Shown here: positions 55,376-63,548 of the stretch, one piece after another | How positions within the stretch are numbered: the first letter of the stretch is position 1 | Layout of the letters: every line of letters starts with the position of its first letter | NCBI RefSeq assembly: GCF_017377735.1 | Contig: NZ_JAFVMH010000001.1 | Span: 620,001 to 684,000, forward strand | Source: Acetobacter garciniae | GTDB taxonomy: Bacteria; Pseudomonadota; Alphaproteobacteria; Acetobacterales; Acetobacteraceae | DNA: 64,000 nt | Reading direction: 5' to 3' | Position numbers and translations under genes: made by a program | The notes under the pieces: generated by a model | Databases searched by the model: none | The model's input: the letters and a program-made list of their open reading frames with translations, nothing else | Told to the model about the DNA's origin: nothing

Positions 55376-55500
55376 GACCTGCCGGTTTCCTTGTCTGTGG
55401 GTCTTGTCCCCCATGTGGGAAACAACGGAAAACCTTGTAGCACATGGGTGCTTGGTGCAAGAACAGCAGGGTAGCCTGCTAGTGTGGATCGTGACCGGAC

Positions 55501-56349
55501 ATGTCTTTTTTTCAAGCTCTTATCATGGCAATTCTTCAGGGAGCGACGGAACTTTTTCCGGTCAGCAGTCTGGGGCATGCGGTTATCCTGCCCTCCGTGC
55601 TGCATTGGGCTTATGACCCGCATGACGCGACGTTCCTGCCGTTCCTGGTCATGCTGCACCTGGGCACGTCGGTCGCCCTGCTGATTTATTTTTCCAAGGA
55701 CTGGGCCGCCCTGATCCGGGGCGTGCTGGGTTTTGAAGGCCAGCGCATCCAGTTGGAGAGCTTTCATATTTTCTGGCTGCTTGCCGTTGCCACGATTCCC
55801 GCCGTGGTGGTGGGCGGCCTGTTCGAGCATCTGCTGCGCTCCGTATTCGGCTCTGCTTCCTCGGCGGCTGGCTTCCTGTTTCTGAACGGCCTGCTTCTGC
55901 TGCTAAGCGAAAAACTGCGGGGGTCCGTCCCCGATCGGGAGGTGCGCTGCATCGCCGCGCTGACCTCGCGCGATGCGGTGGTGATCGGCCTGTTCCAGTG
56001 CCTGGCTTTTTTTCCCGGTCTTTCGCGCTCGGGGGCGACCATATGCGGTGGCCTGCTGCGCGGCCTGCACCATGACGCAGCAGCGCGTTTTTCCTTTCTC
56101 ATGGCCCAGCCTGTCATTCTGGCGGCCACCGTGCGCGAGGCGTTCAAGATGCGCCATATTCCGCTACAGCCGGGTCAGATGCACATCGCGCTGATCGCGG
56201 CCGTGGTGTCCGCGATTACGGCGCTGGTCAGCACGGCCTTTCTCATGCGCTATTTCCGTGACCACGATAACTGGGCCATGACCCCGTTTGCGGTGTACTG
56301 CATGGGGGCGGGGGCTGCGGCCTGGTGTTTCCTGCATTTCGCGATCTGA
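55501..56349 (+). CDS. uppP: Undecaprenyl-diphosphatase
   Basis: A 282-residue polytopic enzyme recycling undecaprenyl diphosphate to the monophosphate carrier for peptidoglycan and polysaccharide synthesis; overproduction of the family gives bacitracin resistance. Catalytic motifs are LQGATELFPVSSLGH near the N-terminus and FFPGLSRSGATICGG near residue 175. About eight transmembrane helices are visible. It lies upstream of the amino acid permease gene (19-base gap) and in the same region as the DedA/ATP-grasp pair. Confidence 0.95.
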   Translation: MSFFQALIMAILQGATELFPVSSLGHAVILPSVLHWAYDPHDATFLPFLVMLHLGTSVALLIYFSKDWAALIRGVLGFEGQRIQLESFHIFWLLAVATIPAVVVGGLFEHLLRSVFGSASSAAGFLFLNGLLLLLSEKLRGSVPDREVRCIAALTSRDAVVIGLFQCLAFFPGLSRSGATICGGLLRGLHHDAAARFSFLMAQPVILAATVREAFKMRHIPLQPGQMHIALIAAVVSAITALVSTAFLMRYFRDHDNWAMTPFAVYCMGAGAAAWCFLHFAI

Positions 56350-56368
56350 CAGGAAAGCGGGCCACGCC

Positions 56369-57931
56369 ATGCCTGCGCCAAAGCGCTGCAAGACGCTCGA
56401 AAGGCTGGAGCACGAAAACAGCACCCAGCGGCTGAAAAGAACGCTGGGGCCGCTGCACTTGACCGTGCTCGGCGTGGGCTCCACGATCGGTGCGGGCATT
56501 TACGTCATGACCGGCACGGCGGCGGCCGATTATGCGGGGCCTTCCATTCTGCTGTCGTTTATCGTGGCGGGGATTGCCTGCCTGTTCACGGCGCTGTCCT
56601 ATGCGGAACTGGCCTCTGTCATGCCGGTGTCCGGTTCGGCCTATACCTACGCCTATGTCAGCATGGGGGAAGGCTGGGCATGGGCGGTGGGCTGGCTGCT
56701 TCTGCTGGAATACGGCGTGTCCTGTGCGGGTGTGGCAGCCGGTTTTTCGGGTTATGCAGTCAGCCTGGCGCATGATTTCGGGCTGCATGTGCCAAAAGCT
56801 CTGTCATCCACCACGTTGCAGATTATGACCAATGGGGCCGGGCGGCAGGTCGTGGCGGGCTGGCGCTTCGATCTGCCCGCGGCAGGGGCGATCATGGCGG
56901 TCAGCCTGCTGTTGGTCGTGGGGGTGCGGGAATCGTTCAGGATCAATGCCTGCGTGGTCTTGCTCAAGGTCGGCGTACTTGTGCTGTTCGTGGCCTTTGG
57001 CATCCGGCACGTTCACCCTGCCTACTGGGTGCCGTTCATTCCCCCGCATGAAGGGGGGTTCCATTACGGCATTCCCGGTATCTTCCGGGCGGCGTCGATC
57101 ATTTTCTTTGCCTATGTCGGGTTCGAGGCCGTCTCCACCGCCTCGGCCGAGGCGCGTCACCCGCGGCGGGATGTGCCCTTGGGCATTGTGGCGGCCCTGG
57201 TCATATGCACGCTCGTGTACATGGTTGTCGCAGCAGTGTTGATTGGTGTCGTGCCATGGCGTTCCCTTGACGTGGCGGACCCGCTCGCCATTGCCGTGAA
57301 CGCCATGAACGAGCCCTGGCTTGCGCTATGCGTCAAGCTTGGGGCGGTGATCGGGCTGTGCTCCGTCCTGTTGGGGCTGCTTTACGCCCAGAGCCGTATC
57401 TTTTTCGCCATGGCCGAGGATGGCCTGCTGTTTTCGGTCTTTTCGCGCCTGCATGGTCGTTTCCAGACACCATGGCTGGGCAGTCTTCTGCTGGGGCTGC
57501 TCGCGGCCGCTGCCACGGCGGTGCTGCCGATCGATATCATCAGCGATCTGGTCAGCCTGGGAACTGCGTCCGCATTCGGGATCGTCTGCCTGACCGTGAT
57601 CTGGCTGCGCAATGCCGCACCCGAGGCACCCCGCCTGTTCTGCGTGCCGCTGGGCGGCTTTCATATCCGCGGAATCTGGATCGGTTACGTTCCGCTGCTG
57701 GGGATAGGCTTCTGCCTGGTCATGGTCGCCCCCTTATGCGCGGACATGGTTCTGGCCCTGCTGGCGGGCGATCCGCTGCCGTTGCTGCTTTTGATCGGAT
57801 ACGCCCTGTGCGGCTGGGCCGCATATCGCTTTTATGGCCGCGCGCATTCGCGGATCGGGCAGGAGGCCACGGCTTGCCCGCAGCAGGGGCTGGCGGTTCA
57901 ATCGGGCAAGGGTCAGTCGTTCAGGGGGTAG
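56369..57931 (+). CDS. APC family amino acid permease (cationic amino acid transporter-like)
   Basis: A 520-residue membrane transporter with about 13-14 hydrophobic helices. The N-terminal LKRTLGPLHLTVLGVGSTIGAGIYVMTG is the APC substrate/ion-binding helix 1. SYAELASVMPVSGSAYTYAY and IIFFAYVGFEAVSTASAEARHPRRDVPLG are CAT-type signatures. Basic amino acids are a likely but unproven substrate. The ATG at 56369 has AGGAAAG upstream. Its last 19 bases overlap the end of the convergent ATP-grasp gene. Confidence 0.88.
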   Translation: MPAPKRCKTLERLEHENSTQRLKRTLGPLHLTVLGVGSTIGAGIYVMTGTAAADYAGPSILLSFIVAGIACLFTALSYAELASVMPVSGSAYTYAYVSMGEGWAWAVGWLLLLEYGVSCAGVAAGFSGYAVSLAHDFGLHVPKALSSTTLQIMTNGAGRQVVAGWRFDLPAAGAIMAVSLLLVVGVRESFRINACVVLLKVGVLVLFVAFGIRHVHPAYWVPFIPPHEGGFHYGIPGIFRAASIIFFAYVGFEAVSTASAEARHPRRDVPLGIVAALVICTLVYMVVAAVLIGVVPWRSLDVADPLAIAVNAMNEPWLALCVKLGAVIGLCSVLLGLLYAQSRIFFAMAEDGLLFSVFSRLHGRFQTPWLGSLLLGLLAAAATAVLPIDIISDLVSLGTASAFGIVCLTVIWLRNAAPEAPRLFCVPLGGFHIRGIWIGYVPLLGIGFCLVMVAPLCADMVLALLAGDPLPLLLLIGYALCGWAAYRFYGRAHSRIGQEATACPQQGLAVQSGKGQSFRG

Positions 57932-59016
57932 GAGGCCAGGAGCCGCTTCTGGCGCCGCCACAGGCGAATGCCACGCCAAAGCGGGGTTGGTTTCCATCCC
58001 GCCGCCTTTTTCTTCGCCCCTATGCGAAAGGCTTCGCCATAATGGTGGAACTGCGCGCGATAGGCTTCCAGCAGGGTTGTGCGGGCATCCCAGATATGGG
58101 TGGCTTCCGAACCGACGCCGTTGATTTCGATAATTTCAAAATCCTCGCCCCGGCGCAGGCTGTCTTTCGAGCGGAACTTGATATCCACCCGCCCGAAATG
58201 GAAATCGGGAATATCGCGCATGATGGTATCCATCCGCGCGCATAATTCGGGCGTGATATCCGCAGCCCCGTTGCGAAAGATCGCCCCCTTGCAATGATTG
58301 CCCGCAAAAACAAGGTCGAGCTGCTCACCCTGGGGCAGCACGGTATCAAGGCGCGATTTCAGGCGTGGGGCATACAGATGCAGCACCTTGCTTGTGCGGC
58401 TGTCGCGCTGGAGCAGTTCAAGCACGGTGTGGCGCCCATCGCCCACCAGGGTCGGAATCTCCTTGTAGGTGAGGGAGGAAATCTCCCCCTGCGTTTTGTC
58501 CGGGTGGCGGATATAGAACACCCCGGCCTCATGCGGCCAGCGTATCAGTTTCTGGATGACCAGTTCGGTCGCGCGGGGGAATGCGGCAAGGGCCGTTGCA
58601 AGATCCTGTTCGGAGCGCACCAGTTTCACGCCCGTGCCATTGCAGCCGATATCGGGCTTGACCACGACGGGCAGGGTCAGTCCCCTGGCTGCAATGGCGT
58701 CAAGGGCGCGGGGCAGGTCGTTCATGCCCGTAACGAAGGTGGTATAGGGTGCGATCCAGCCGGCGGCATAGGGACCGGCCATGTCCAGTATGCTGCTTTT
58801 GCTTTCCCCGCACAGCCCGCCGGTGACAATACGCGGATTGGCCGCCGTCGGCACCGTGACATCGCGGTACCGCAGGCCCAGAAGGATCCAGTAGATCACG
58901 ACGGGTGTATAGAAAATCCAGCCGGGCCAGAACTCGAACAGGGAAAGCGGGTTGGGCTTCTTGTCCGGCTCGGTCACGGTGGTGGTGCCCTCCACAGGGT
59001 CTGTTCGGGTGTTCAT
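57913..59016 (-). CDS. Membrane-anchored ATP-grasp protein
   Basis: A 367-residue protein. After a polar N-terminus comes a hydrophobic segment (about residues 27-48, FEFWPGWIFYTPVVIYWILLGL), probably a membrane anchor. An ATP-grasp ligase core follows: VVVKPDIGCNGTGVKLV (ATP loop), ELVIQKLI, and the metal-binding FHFGRVDIKF and DFEIIEINGVGSEATHIWD. Such enzymes form a bond between a carboxylate and an amine or other nucleophile via acyl-phosphate. The substrate is unknown. Its ATG lies inside the stop of the DedA gene (ATGA), so the two are co-expressed. The linkage suggests a lipid-linked or membrane-side substrate, which is inference. Confidence 0.75.
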   Translation of the reverse strand: MNTRTDPVEGTTTVTEPDKKPNPLSLFEFWPGWIFYTPVVIYWILLGLRYRDVTVPTAANPRIVTGGLCGESKSSILDMAGPYAAGWIAPYTTFVTGMNDLPRALDAIAARGLTLPVVVKPDIGCNGTGVKLVRSEQDLATALAAFPRATELVIQKLIRWPHEAGVFYIRHPDKTQGEISSLTYKEIPTLVGDGRHTVLELLQRDSRTSKVLHLYAPRLKSRLDTVLPQGEQLDLVFAGNHCKGAIFRNGAADITPELCARMDTIMRDIPDFHFGRVDIKFRSKDSLRRGEDFEIIEINGVGSEATHIWDARTTLLEAYRAQFHHYGEAFRIGAKKKAAGWKPTPLWRGIRLWRRQKRLLASYPLND

Positions 59017-59579
59017 GCTTTGCGCTTCTGGATGCGGGCGAAGACATGCCCCATAAGACTGATGACAAGAACGAAGCCGCCTATGCCCACCCAGCGCCAT
59101 GCCCCCAGATGCTGGAGCAGGAAATCGCCCACACGCAGGGACAGGGTGAATAACGCAGTCGTCCAGATCAGCGTCGCCAGGGCGGTGGCCAGGGTGAATA
59201 CAGGCAACCCGGCATTGAGGAACCCGCAGGTCGTATAAAGCGGCAGGCGCGTGCCGGGAACGAAGCGGCTGATAAAAACCACCCAGAACAGGCGACGCGC
59301 CAGCCAGTCATGCGGCGCGCGCCGCTCGCTCAGCGTGACCCAGCGGCGTGCGGGTGGCCAGCACGCGGCCAGGCGGCCCAGCCCGTACAACCCGATATCG
59401 CCCAGGATAATGCCTGCATACAGCGCCAGAAGAGCCGTGAGGGGAGTAATGGTGTGCAGCCGGACCTGAATGGCGGTGATAACGGTTGCGGCGTCTTCGA
59501 GCACGAACGTGGCTAAAATGACAATCGCAACCTGAAGCAGCGGGCTGGCAGCGCTCAGTTCCAGAAGATGGTCCAGCAA
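59013..59579 (-). CDS. DedA family (VTT domain) membrane protein
   Basis: A 188-residue polytopic protein with the VTT/SNARE-associated fold: FVLEDAATVITAIQV (the acidic re-entrant loop), GIILGDIGLYGLGRL, and the family's FISRFVPGTRLPLYTTCGF with the conserved arginines. DedA proteins are linked to membrane lipid homeostasis, and some recycle undecaprenyl phosphate across the inner membrane. Which lipid this one handles is unknown. It is upstream of and overlapping the ATP-grasp gene, and divergent from mltB. Confidence 0.85.
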   Translation of the reverse strand: MLDHLLELSAASPLLQVAIVILATFVLEDAATVITAIQVRLHTITPLTALLALYAGIILGDIGLYGLGRLAACWPPARRWVTLSERRAPHDWLARRLFWVVFISRFVPGTRLPLYTTCGFLNAGLPVFTLATALATLIWTTALFTLSLRVGDFLLQHLGAWRWVGIGGFVLVISLMGHVFARIQKRKA

Positions 59580-59805
59580 GGAAAATCTGTTCTCCCGTCA
59601 AGGCAAGCGGGTACAGGCACAGGCGTACCGGCCGGTGGGACGAGCAGTAACAGGCGCTTTTGTCCGGCGGATGTCAAGTTGTGGCCCGGGCGCGACACTG
59701 TGCCTGCGGGCACGGCTCCACTGCGTGAAAAATGCGCGAGATATCCTGACAAGGGACGTGTTGCGCGGTAGTCTTGCGCCAAATAGCCGGAACGGATCAA
59801 AGCCG

Positions 59806-60816
59806 ATGCTGCGAAGGACTTTGCTTGCTTGTGGCGTGGCCGCCCTGGGAACTTCTGCGGGGGTGGTCCCGGGGGGTACCACAGCGGTGGCGCGGCCATT
59901 ATCGCCACACCCCAAGGCCGATGGAGGATACGCGGCTTTTCTGGCCGGGGTGCGGCGCCAGGCCGTGGCGCAGGGGCTTTCGGCCACGCTGGTTGCGCGC
60001 GCGCTTGCCCTGAGCCCACGCCCCAACGCCAAGGTTCTGCAAGCCGATCGCCACCAGCCGGAATTCACCCTGACATGGGCGCAATACAAGGATCGTGTCC
60101 TGACGGAAAAGAAACTGTCGGACGGGTTGGATGCAACGGCGCAGCGCGCGGACCTGCTGGGGCAGGTCAGCAGCCATTACGGGGTCAGCAAAGGGGCCAT
60201 TGCGGGAATATGGGGGCTGGAATCAGCCTATGGCACGCGCATGGGCACTTATTCCGTCATCGATGCGCTGGCGACACTGGCCTATGACGGCCGCAGGGCC
60301 ACCTTCTTCCGGGCCGAACTGCTCAAGGCCCTGCATATTCTGGGCGAAGGGGCCACAACCCCTGAAGGCATGCTGGGCAGCTATGCCGGGGCCATGGGGC
60401 AGCCGCAGTTCATGCCCAGTGCGTACGAACGCTACGCCGCCAGCTTTCCCGCCGGCGGGCGGGGCGATATCTGGCATAATGAAGGCGATGTCTTCGCCTC
60501 TATTGCAAACTATCTTGCCAGGTGCGATTGGCAGGACGGCCAGCCCTGGGGTGAAGAGGTCATGGTGCCCGACACGATGGACCAGGCTCTTCTGGGGCGT
60601 GCGGCGGTCAGGCCGATGGCGTGGTGGACGGAGCAGGGGGTCAGGCCGCGTGCGGGCAGTTTTGTGGGGTCTGCGCCCGAAGGCGCTGTTATCAGGCCGG
60701 ACGGCCCCGGGGGCGAGGCGTTTATCGTCTACCATAATTTCAACGTCATCCGCCGGTACAACCCTTCGGATTTCTATGCGCTGGGCGTGGGCCTTCTGGG
60801 TGATGCAATAACGTGA
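59806..60816 (+). CDS. mltB: Lytic murein transglycosylase (MltB family)
   Basis: A 336-residue periplasmic peptidoglycan-cleaving enzyme forming 1,6-anhydro-muropeptides. After a signal sequence (LLACGVAALGTSAGV) the SLT_2 domain shows SHYGVSKGAIAGIWGLESAYGTRMG with catalytic Glu139, TLAYDGRRATFFRAEL, GSYAGAMGQPQFMPSAY and FASIANYL. The ATG at 59806 begins the signal peptide; the longer upstream frame is not conserved. Cys9 is in a weak lipobox-like context, so lipidation is uncertain. The stop overlaps the next gene (GTGA). Confidence 0.9.
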   Translation: MLRRTLLACGVAALGTSAGVVPGGTTAVARPLSPHPKADGGYAAFLAGVRRQAVAQGLSATLVARALALSPRPNAKVLQADRHQPEFTLTWAQYKDRVLTEKKLSDGLDATAQRADLLGQVSSHYGVSKGAIAGIWGLESAYGTRMGTYSVIDALATLAYDGRRATFFRAELLKALHILGEGATTPEGMLGSYAGAMGQPQFMPSAYERYAASFPAGGRGDIWHNEGDVFASIANYLARCDWQDGQPWGEEVMVPDTMDQALLGRAAVRPMAWWTEQGVRPRAGSFVGSAPEGAVIRPDGPGGEAFIVYHNFNVIRRYNPSDFYALGVGLLGDAIT

Positions 60817-61670
60817 AGAAAGCGGTTTTTCTCGGCTGCCTGGCGCTGGCAGCCTGTTCGCATGGCCAACGCGCCAGGCCCGATCCCCATTACGTGGTGG
60901 GCGCACCCTGGCAGGCGGATGGCCGCTGGTTCTACCCGCGTGAGGAATTTTCGTGGCAGGGTACGGGCGTTGCGGTCCGGCAGACCGGCAAGGACGGTGA
61001 ACTGACCGCCGATGGAGAGGTGCGCGACAGCACCACCATGACTGGCAGCCACCAGAGCCTGCAACTGCCTTCCGTCGTAAGGGTCATCAACCTTGAAAAC
61101 GGGCGTGAGGTCACGATCCGCCTGAACGACCGGGGGCCGGCCGAGGCCGGGCGCATGATCGCCCTTTCCGCCCGTGCGGCCGATCTGCTGGCCATGGGCC
61201 GCGGGCCAGCCCAGGTTCGCGTGGTGGAAGACGAGGCAGCCAGCCGCCAACTGGCCGAAACACTGCCGGGCGGGCCCATGCTCCAGATCAGTGCCGCCCC
61301 GCTGGAACGGGTGACGCAGACAGACCTTGGCGGCGCGCAGGGGGTAAGTGTGGTCGGGACCGATAGCGGCCCGCCCCCCGCCGATGGCGCGCCGCGCGCA
61401 GCCCCTGTCCTGCCTGACCTGCCCGCAGTCGTGCGCCAGGGCCAGCCGGGGCCGGGCACGTTCTGGGTGGAGACAATGGATTTCACCTCGCGCTACGCGG
61501 CCATGGTCCAGGCGGCGCGCCAGGGTGGCGTGCTGCGCCCCGCCATGGTCGGGCAAGGCATGTTGTGGGCTGTCCGCTTCGGCCCCTTTGTGACTATACA
61601 GGAGGCGGATGCGGCTTTGAAACGCGCGCTGGCCACTGGTTTAACCGGATCTCACCTCGTCGTCGAATAG
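60813..61670 (+). CDS. rlpA: RlpA-like lipoprotein with double-psi beta-barrel and C-terminal SPOR-like domain
   Basis: A 285-residue lipoprotein: MKKAVFLGCLALAACS with lipobox LAAC. The DPBB region (about 50-145) contains ADGEVRDSTTMTGSHQSLQLPSVVRVINLENGREVTIRLNDRGPAEAGRMIALSARAADLL, the RlpA pattern with Glu and His of the active site kept. The usual SYYG opening is diverged. The C-terminal 80 residues (FWVETMDFTSRYAAMVQAA to the end) look like a SPOR domain for binding denuded septal glycan. The start is GTG inside the mltB stop. RlpA is a septal lytic transglycosylase in some bacteria. Confidence 0.83.
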   Translation: MKKAVFLGCLALAACSHGQRARPDPHYVVGAPWQADGRWFYPREEFSWQGTGVAVRQTGKDGELTADGEVRDSTTMTGSHQSLQLPSVVRVINLENGREVTIRLNDRGPAEAGRMIALSARAADLLAMGRGPAQVRVVEDEAASRQLAETLPGGPMLQISAAPLERVTQTDLGGAQGVSVVGTDSGPPPADGAPRAAPVLPDLPAVVRQGQPGPGTFWVETMDFTSRYAAMVQAARQGGVLRPAMVGQGMLWAVRFGPFVTIQEADAALKRALATGLTGSHLVVE

Positions 61671-61679
61671 GGAAAAAAG

Positions 61680-62906
61680 TTGCAGACTCGACGGTTTTTG
61701 CTCGCAGGGGGCGCAGCCCTTTTTTCTGGCGGCTTCGCGCTGAACGCCGCCGCACGCCCTCACCATGCCGGGGCCAGGCATGCCAAGGACAGCGCCACGC
61801 CGCCCGCCACCGGGCAGCAGGCAGGCGGGGTGGCCGACAGCCCGGCCATGACGCTGGTGGGCCCGCTCGACACCATGGCCCGCTGGGCCTGCATTCTCGA
61901 TTACGGCAGCGGTGCCACCCTGCTTGAGAAGAATGCCGACGAGCGTATGCCGCCATCTTCCCTGACCAAGATGATGACGGCCTATGTCACCTTCGGCATG
62001 CTGCGTGCCGGCCGCCTCAAGCTCGATCAGGCGCTGCCGGTCAGCGAGAAGGCCTGGCGCATGCAGGGCTCGAAAATGTTTGTCCCACTCGGCCAGGGCG
62101 TGGCGGTGCAGGACCTGATCCAGGGCATGGTCATCCAGTCGGGGAACGATGCCTGCATTGTCCTGGCGGAAGGCATTGCCGGGTCGGAAGACCAGTTCGT
62201 GGCCCTGATGAACGATACCGCCACCAAGCTGGGCCTGCGCAATTCTCACTTCATGAATGCGACCGGCTGGCCGGATGCCAACCACTACATGTCCGCGCGG
62301 GATGTGGCCTATCTGGCGCTGCGTCTTATTCATGACTTTCCCGAATATTATCACTTTTTTTCCGAGAAAGAGTTTTTCTTCAACAAGATCAGGCAGGAAA
62401 ATCGCAACAGCCTGGTGGTCAAGGGCCTGGCGGACGGGCTCAAGACCGGCCATACCGAAGCGGGCGGGTACGGGCTGTGCGCCTCCTCCGAACGGGATGG
62501 GCGGCGTGTGATCGTTGCGCTGAACGGCCTGCCCAGTTCGGGCGCGCGCGCCAATGAAGGCGAGCGGCTGATGGGCTGGGCGCTGGCCAATTTCGAAACC
62601 GCGCAGATCGTCAGCAAGGGCGATGTGGTCGATCAGGCCCCCGTGTGGATGGGCGCGGCACAGACCGTGCCCCTGCTTGCCGCGCAGGATCTGAAGCTGC
62701 TGCTCCCGCATGGCTGGCGTAACAGCACCCATATCGCGCTCGATTATAACGCGCCCCTTCTGGCCCCGGTCAGGCAGGGGCAGGAAGTAGGCCAGCTTAC
62801 GGTATCCCTGCCGGGTGGCAGGCAGGCGGTCATTCCGGTCGTGGCGGGCCAGGCCGTGCCTGCTCTGGGCCTGGTGGCGCGCGCTGCCCGCCGCCTGCAT
62901 TTGTAA
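61680..62906 (+). CDS. dacC: D-alanyl-D-alanine carboxypeptidase (PBP5/6 type)
   Basis: A 408-residue penicillin-binding protein trimming the terminal D-Ala of peptidoglycan stems. Active-site motifs: SLTK (Ser94-Lys97), SGN (154-156) and KTG (255-257). A C-terminal PBP5-associated beta domain follows (LLPHGWRNSTHIALDYNAPLLAPV). The N-terminal MQTRRFLLAGGAALFSGGFA is a Tat-like or Sec signal with RR. The start is TTG nine bases after the rlpA stop, with GGGAAAAAAG upstream. The exact paralogue (dacA, dacC or dacF) is not certain. Confidence 0.9.
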   Translation: MQTRRFLLAGGAALFSGGFALNAAARPHHAGARHAKDSATPPATGQQAGGVADSPAMTLVGPLDTMARWACILDYGSGATLLEKNADERMPPSSLTKMMTAYVTFGMLRAGRLKLDQALPVSEKAWRMQGSKMFVPLGQGVAVQDLIQGMVIQSGNDACIVLAEGIAGSEDQFVALMNDTATKLGLRNSHFMNATGWPDANHYMSARDVAYLALRLIHDFPEYYHFFSEKEFFFNKIRQENRNSLVVKGLADGLKTGHTEAGGYGLCASSERDGRRVIVALNGLPSSGARANEGERLMGWALANFETAQIVSKGDVVDQAPVWMGAAQTVPLLAAQDLKLLLPHGWRNSTHIALDYNAPLLAPVRQGQEVGQLTVSLPGGRQAVIPVVAGQAVPALGLVARAARRLHL

Positions 62907-62921
62907 GAAACGGGGTACTGA

Positions 62922-63548
62922 GTGTTCATAACGCTTGAAGGGGGGGAGGGGGTCGGCAAGTCCACGCAGTTGCGCCTGCTTGCCGATGCCCTGCGCTCGC
63001 ACGGGCATGACGTGCTGGCCACGCGTGAACCGGGGGGCTCCCCCGGGGCCGAGGCGTTGCGCAACCTGCTGCTGTTCGGGGATGCGCCGCTGAGCCTGCG
63101 GGCCGAAATCCTGGCGCATTTCGCGGCCCGGTTCGATCATGTCGAGCAGGTGATCCGCCCGGCTCTGGCGGCGGGGCAGATTGTGCTTTGCGACCGGTTC
63201 ACGGATTCAACCCTGGCGTATCAGGGTTATGGCCGGGCCGATGGTGATGCGGCCGTTCTTGAACTGATCCATGTGCTTGATGCGCAGTTGGGCCTGCGGC
63301 CGGACAGGACATTCCTGCTCGAAGCCCCGCGTGAGGTCGCACGGCAGCGCCTTGCCGTGCGCAAGGCCCCGACAGACCGGTACGAACAGGCGGATGAGGC
63401 TTTCCACGCCCGGGTTATTGCGGGTTTTCAGGCCATTGCCACGCATGATCCCCAACGGGTGCGGCGCATCGGCACGGCGCAGATCGGGGTGGAGGGCGTG
63501 AACAGCCTGATCATGAAAGAGATTCTAGCCGTCCTGTCGCATGGCTGA
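62922..63548 (+). CDS. tmk: Thymidylate kinase
   Basis: A 208-residue nucleoside monophosphate kinase converting dTMP to dTDP. P-loop GGEGVGKST (7-15), the DR(F/Y) motif in VLCDRFTDSTLAYQGYG and the LID segment DRYEQADEAFHARV are present. GTG is the start. The following holB starts 8 bases before the tmk stop, a conserved tmk-holB coupling that places dTTP supply next to replication. Confidence 0.94.
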   Translation: MFITLEGGEGVGKSTQLRLLADALRSHGHDVLATREPGGSPGAEALRNLLLFGDAPLSLRAEILAHFAARFDHVEQVIRPALAAGQIVLCDRFTDSTLAYQGYGRADGDAAVLELIHVLDAQLGLRPDRTFLLEAPREVARQRLAVRKAPTDRYEQADEAFHARVIAGFQAIATHDPQRVRRIGTAQIGVEGVNSLIMKEILAVLSHG

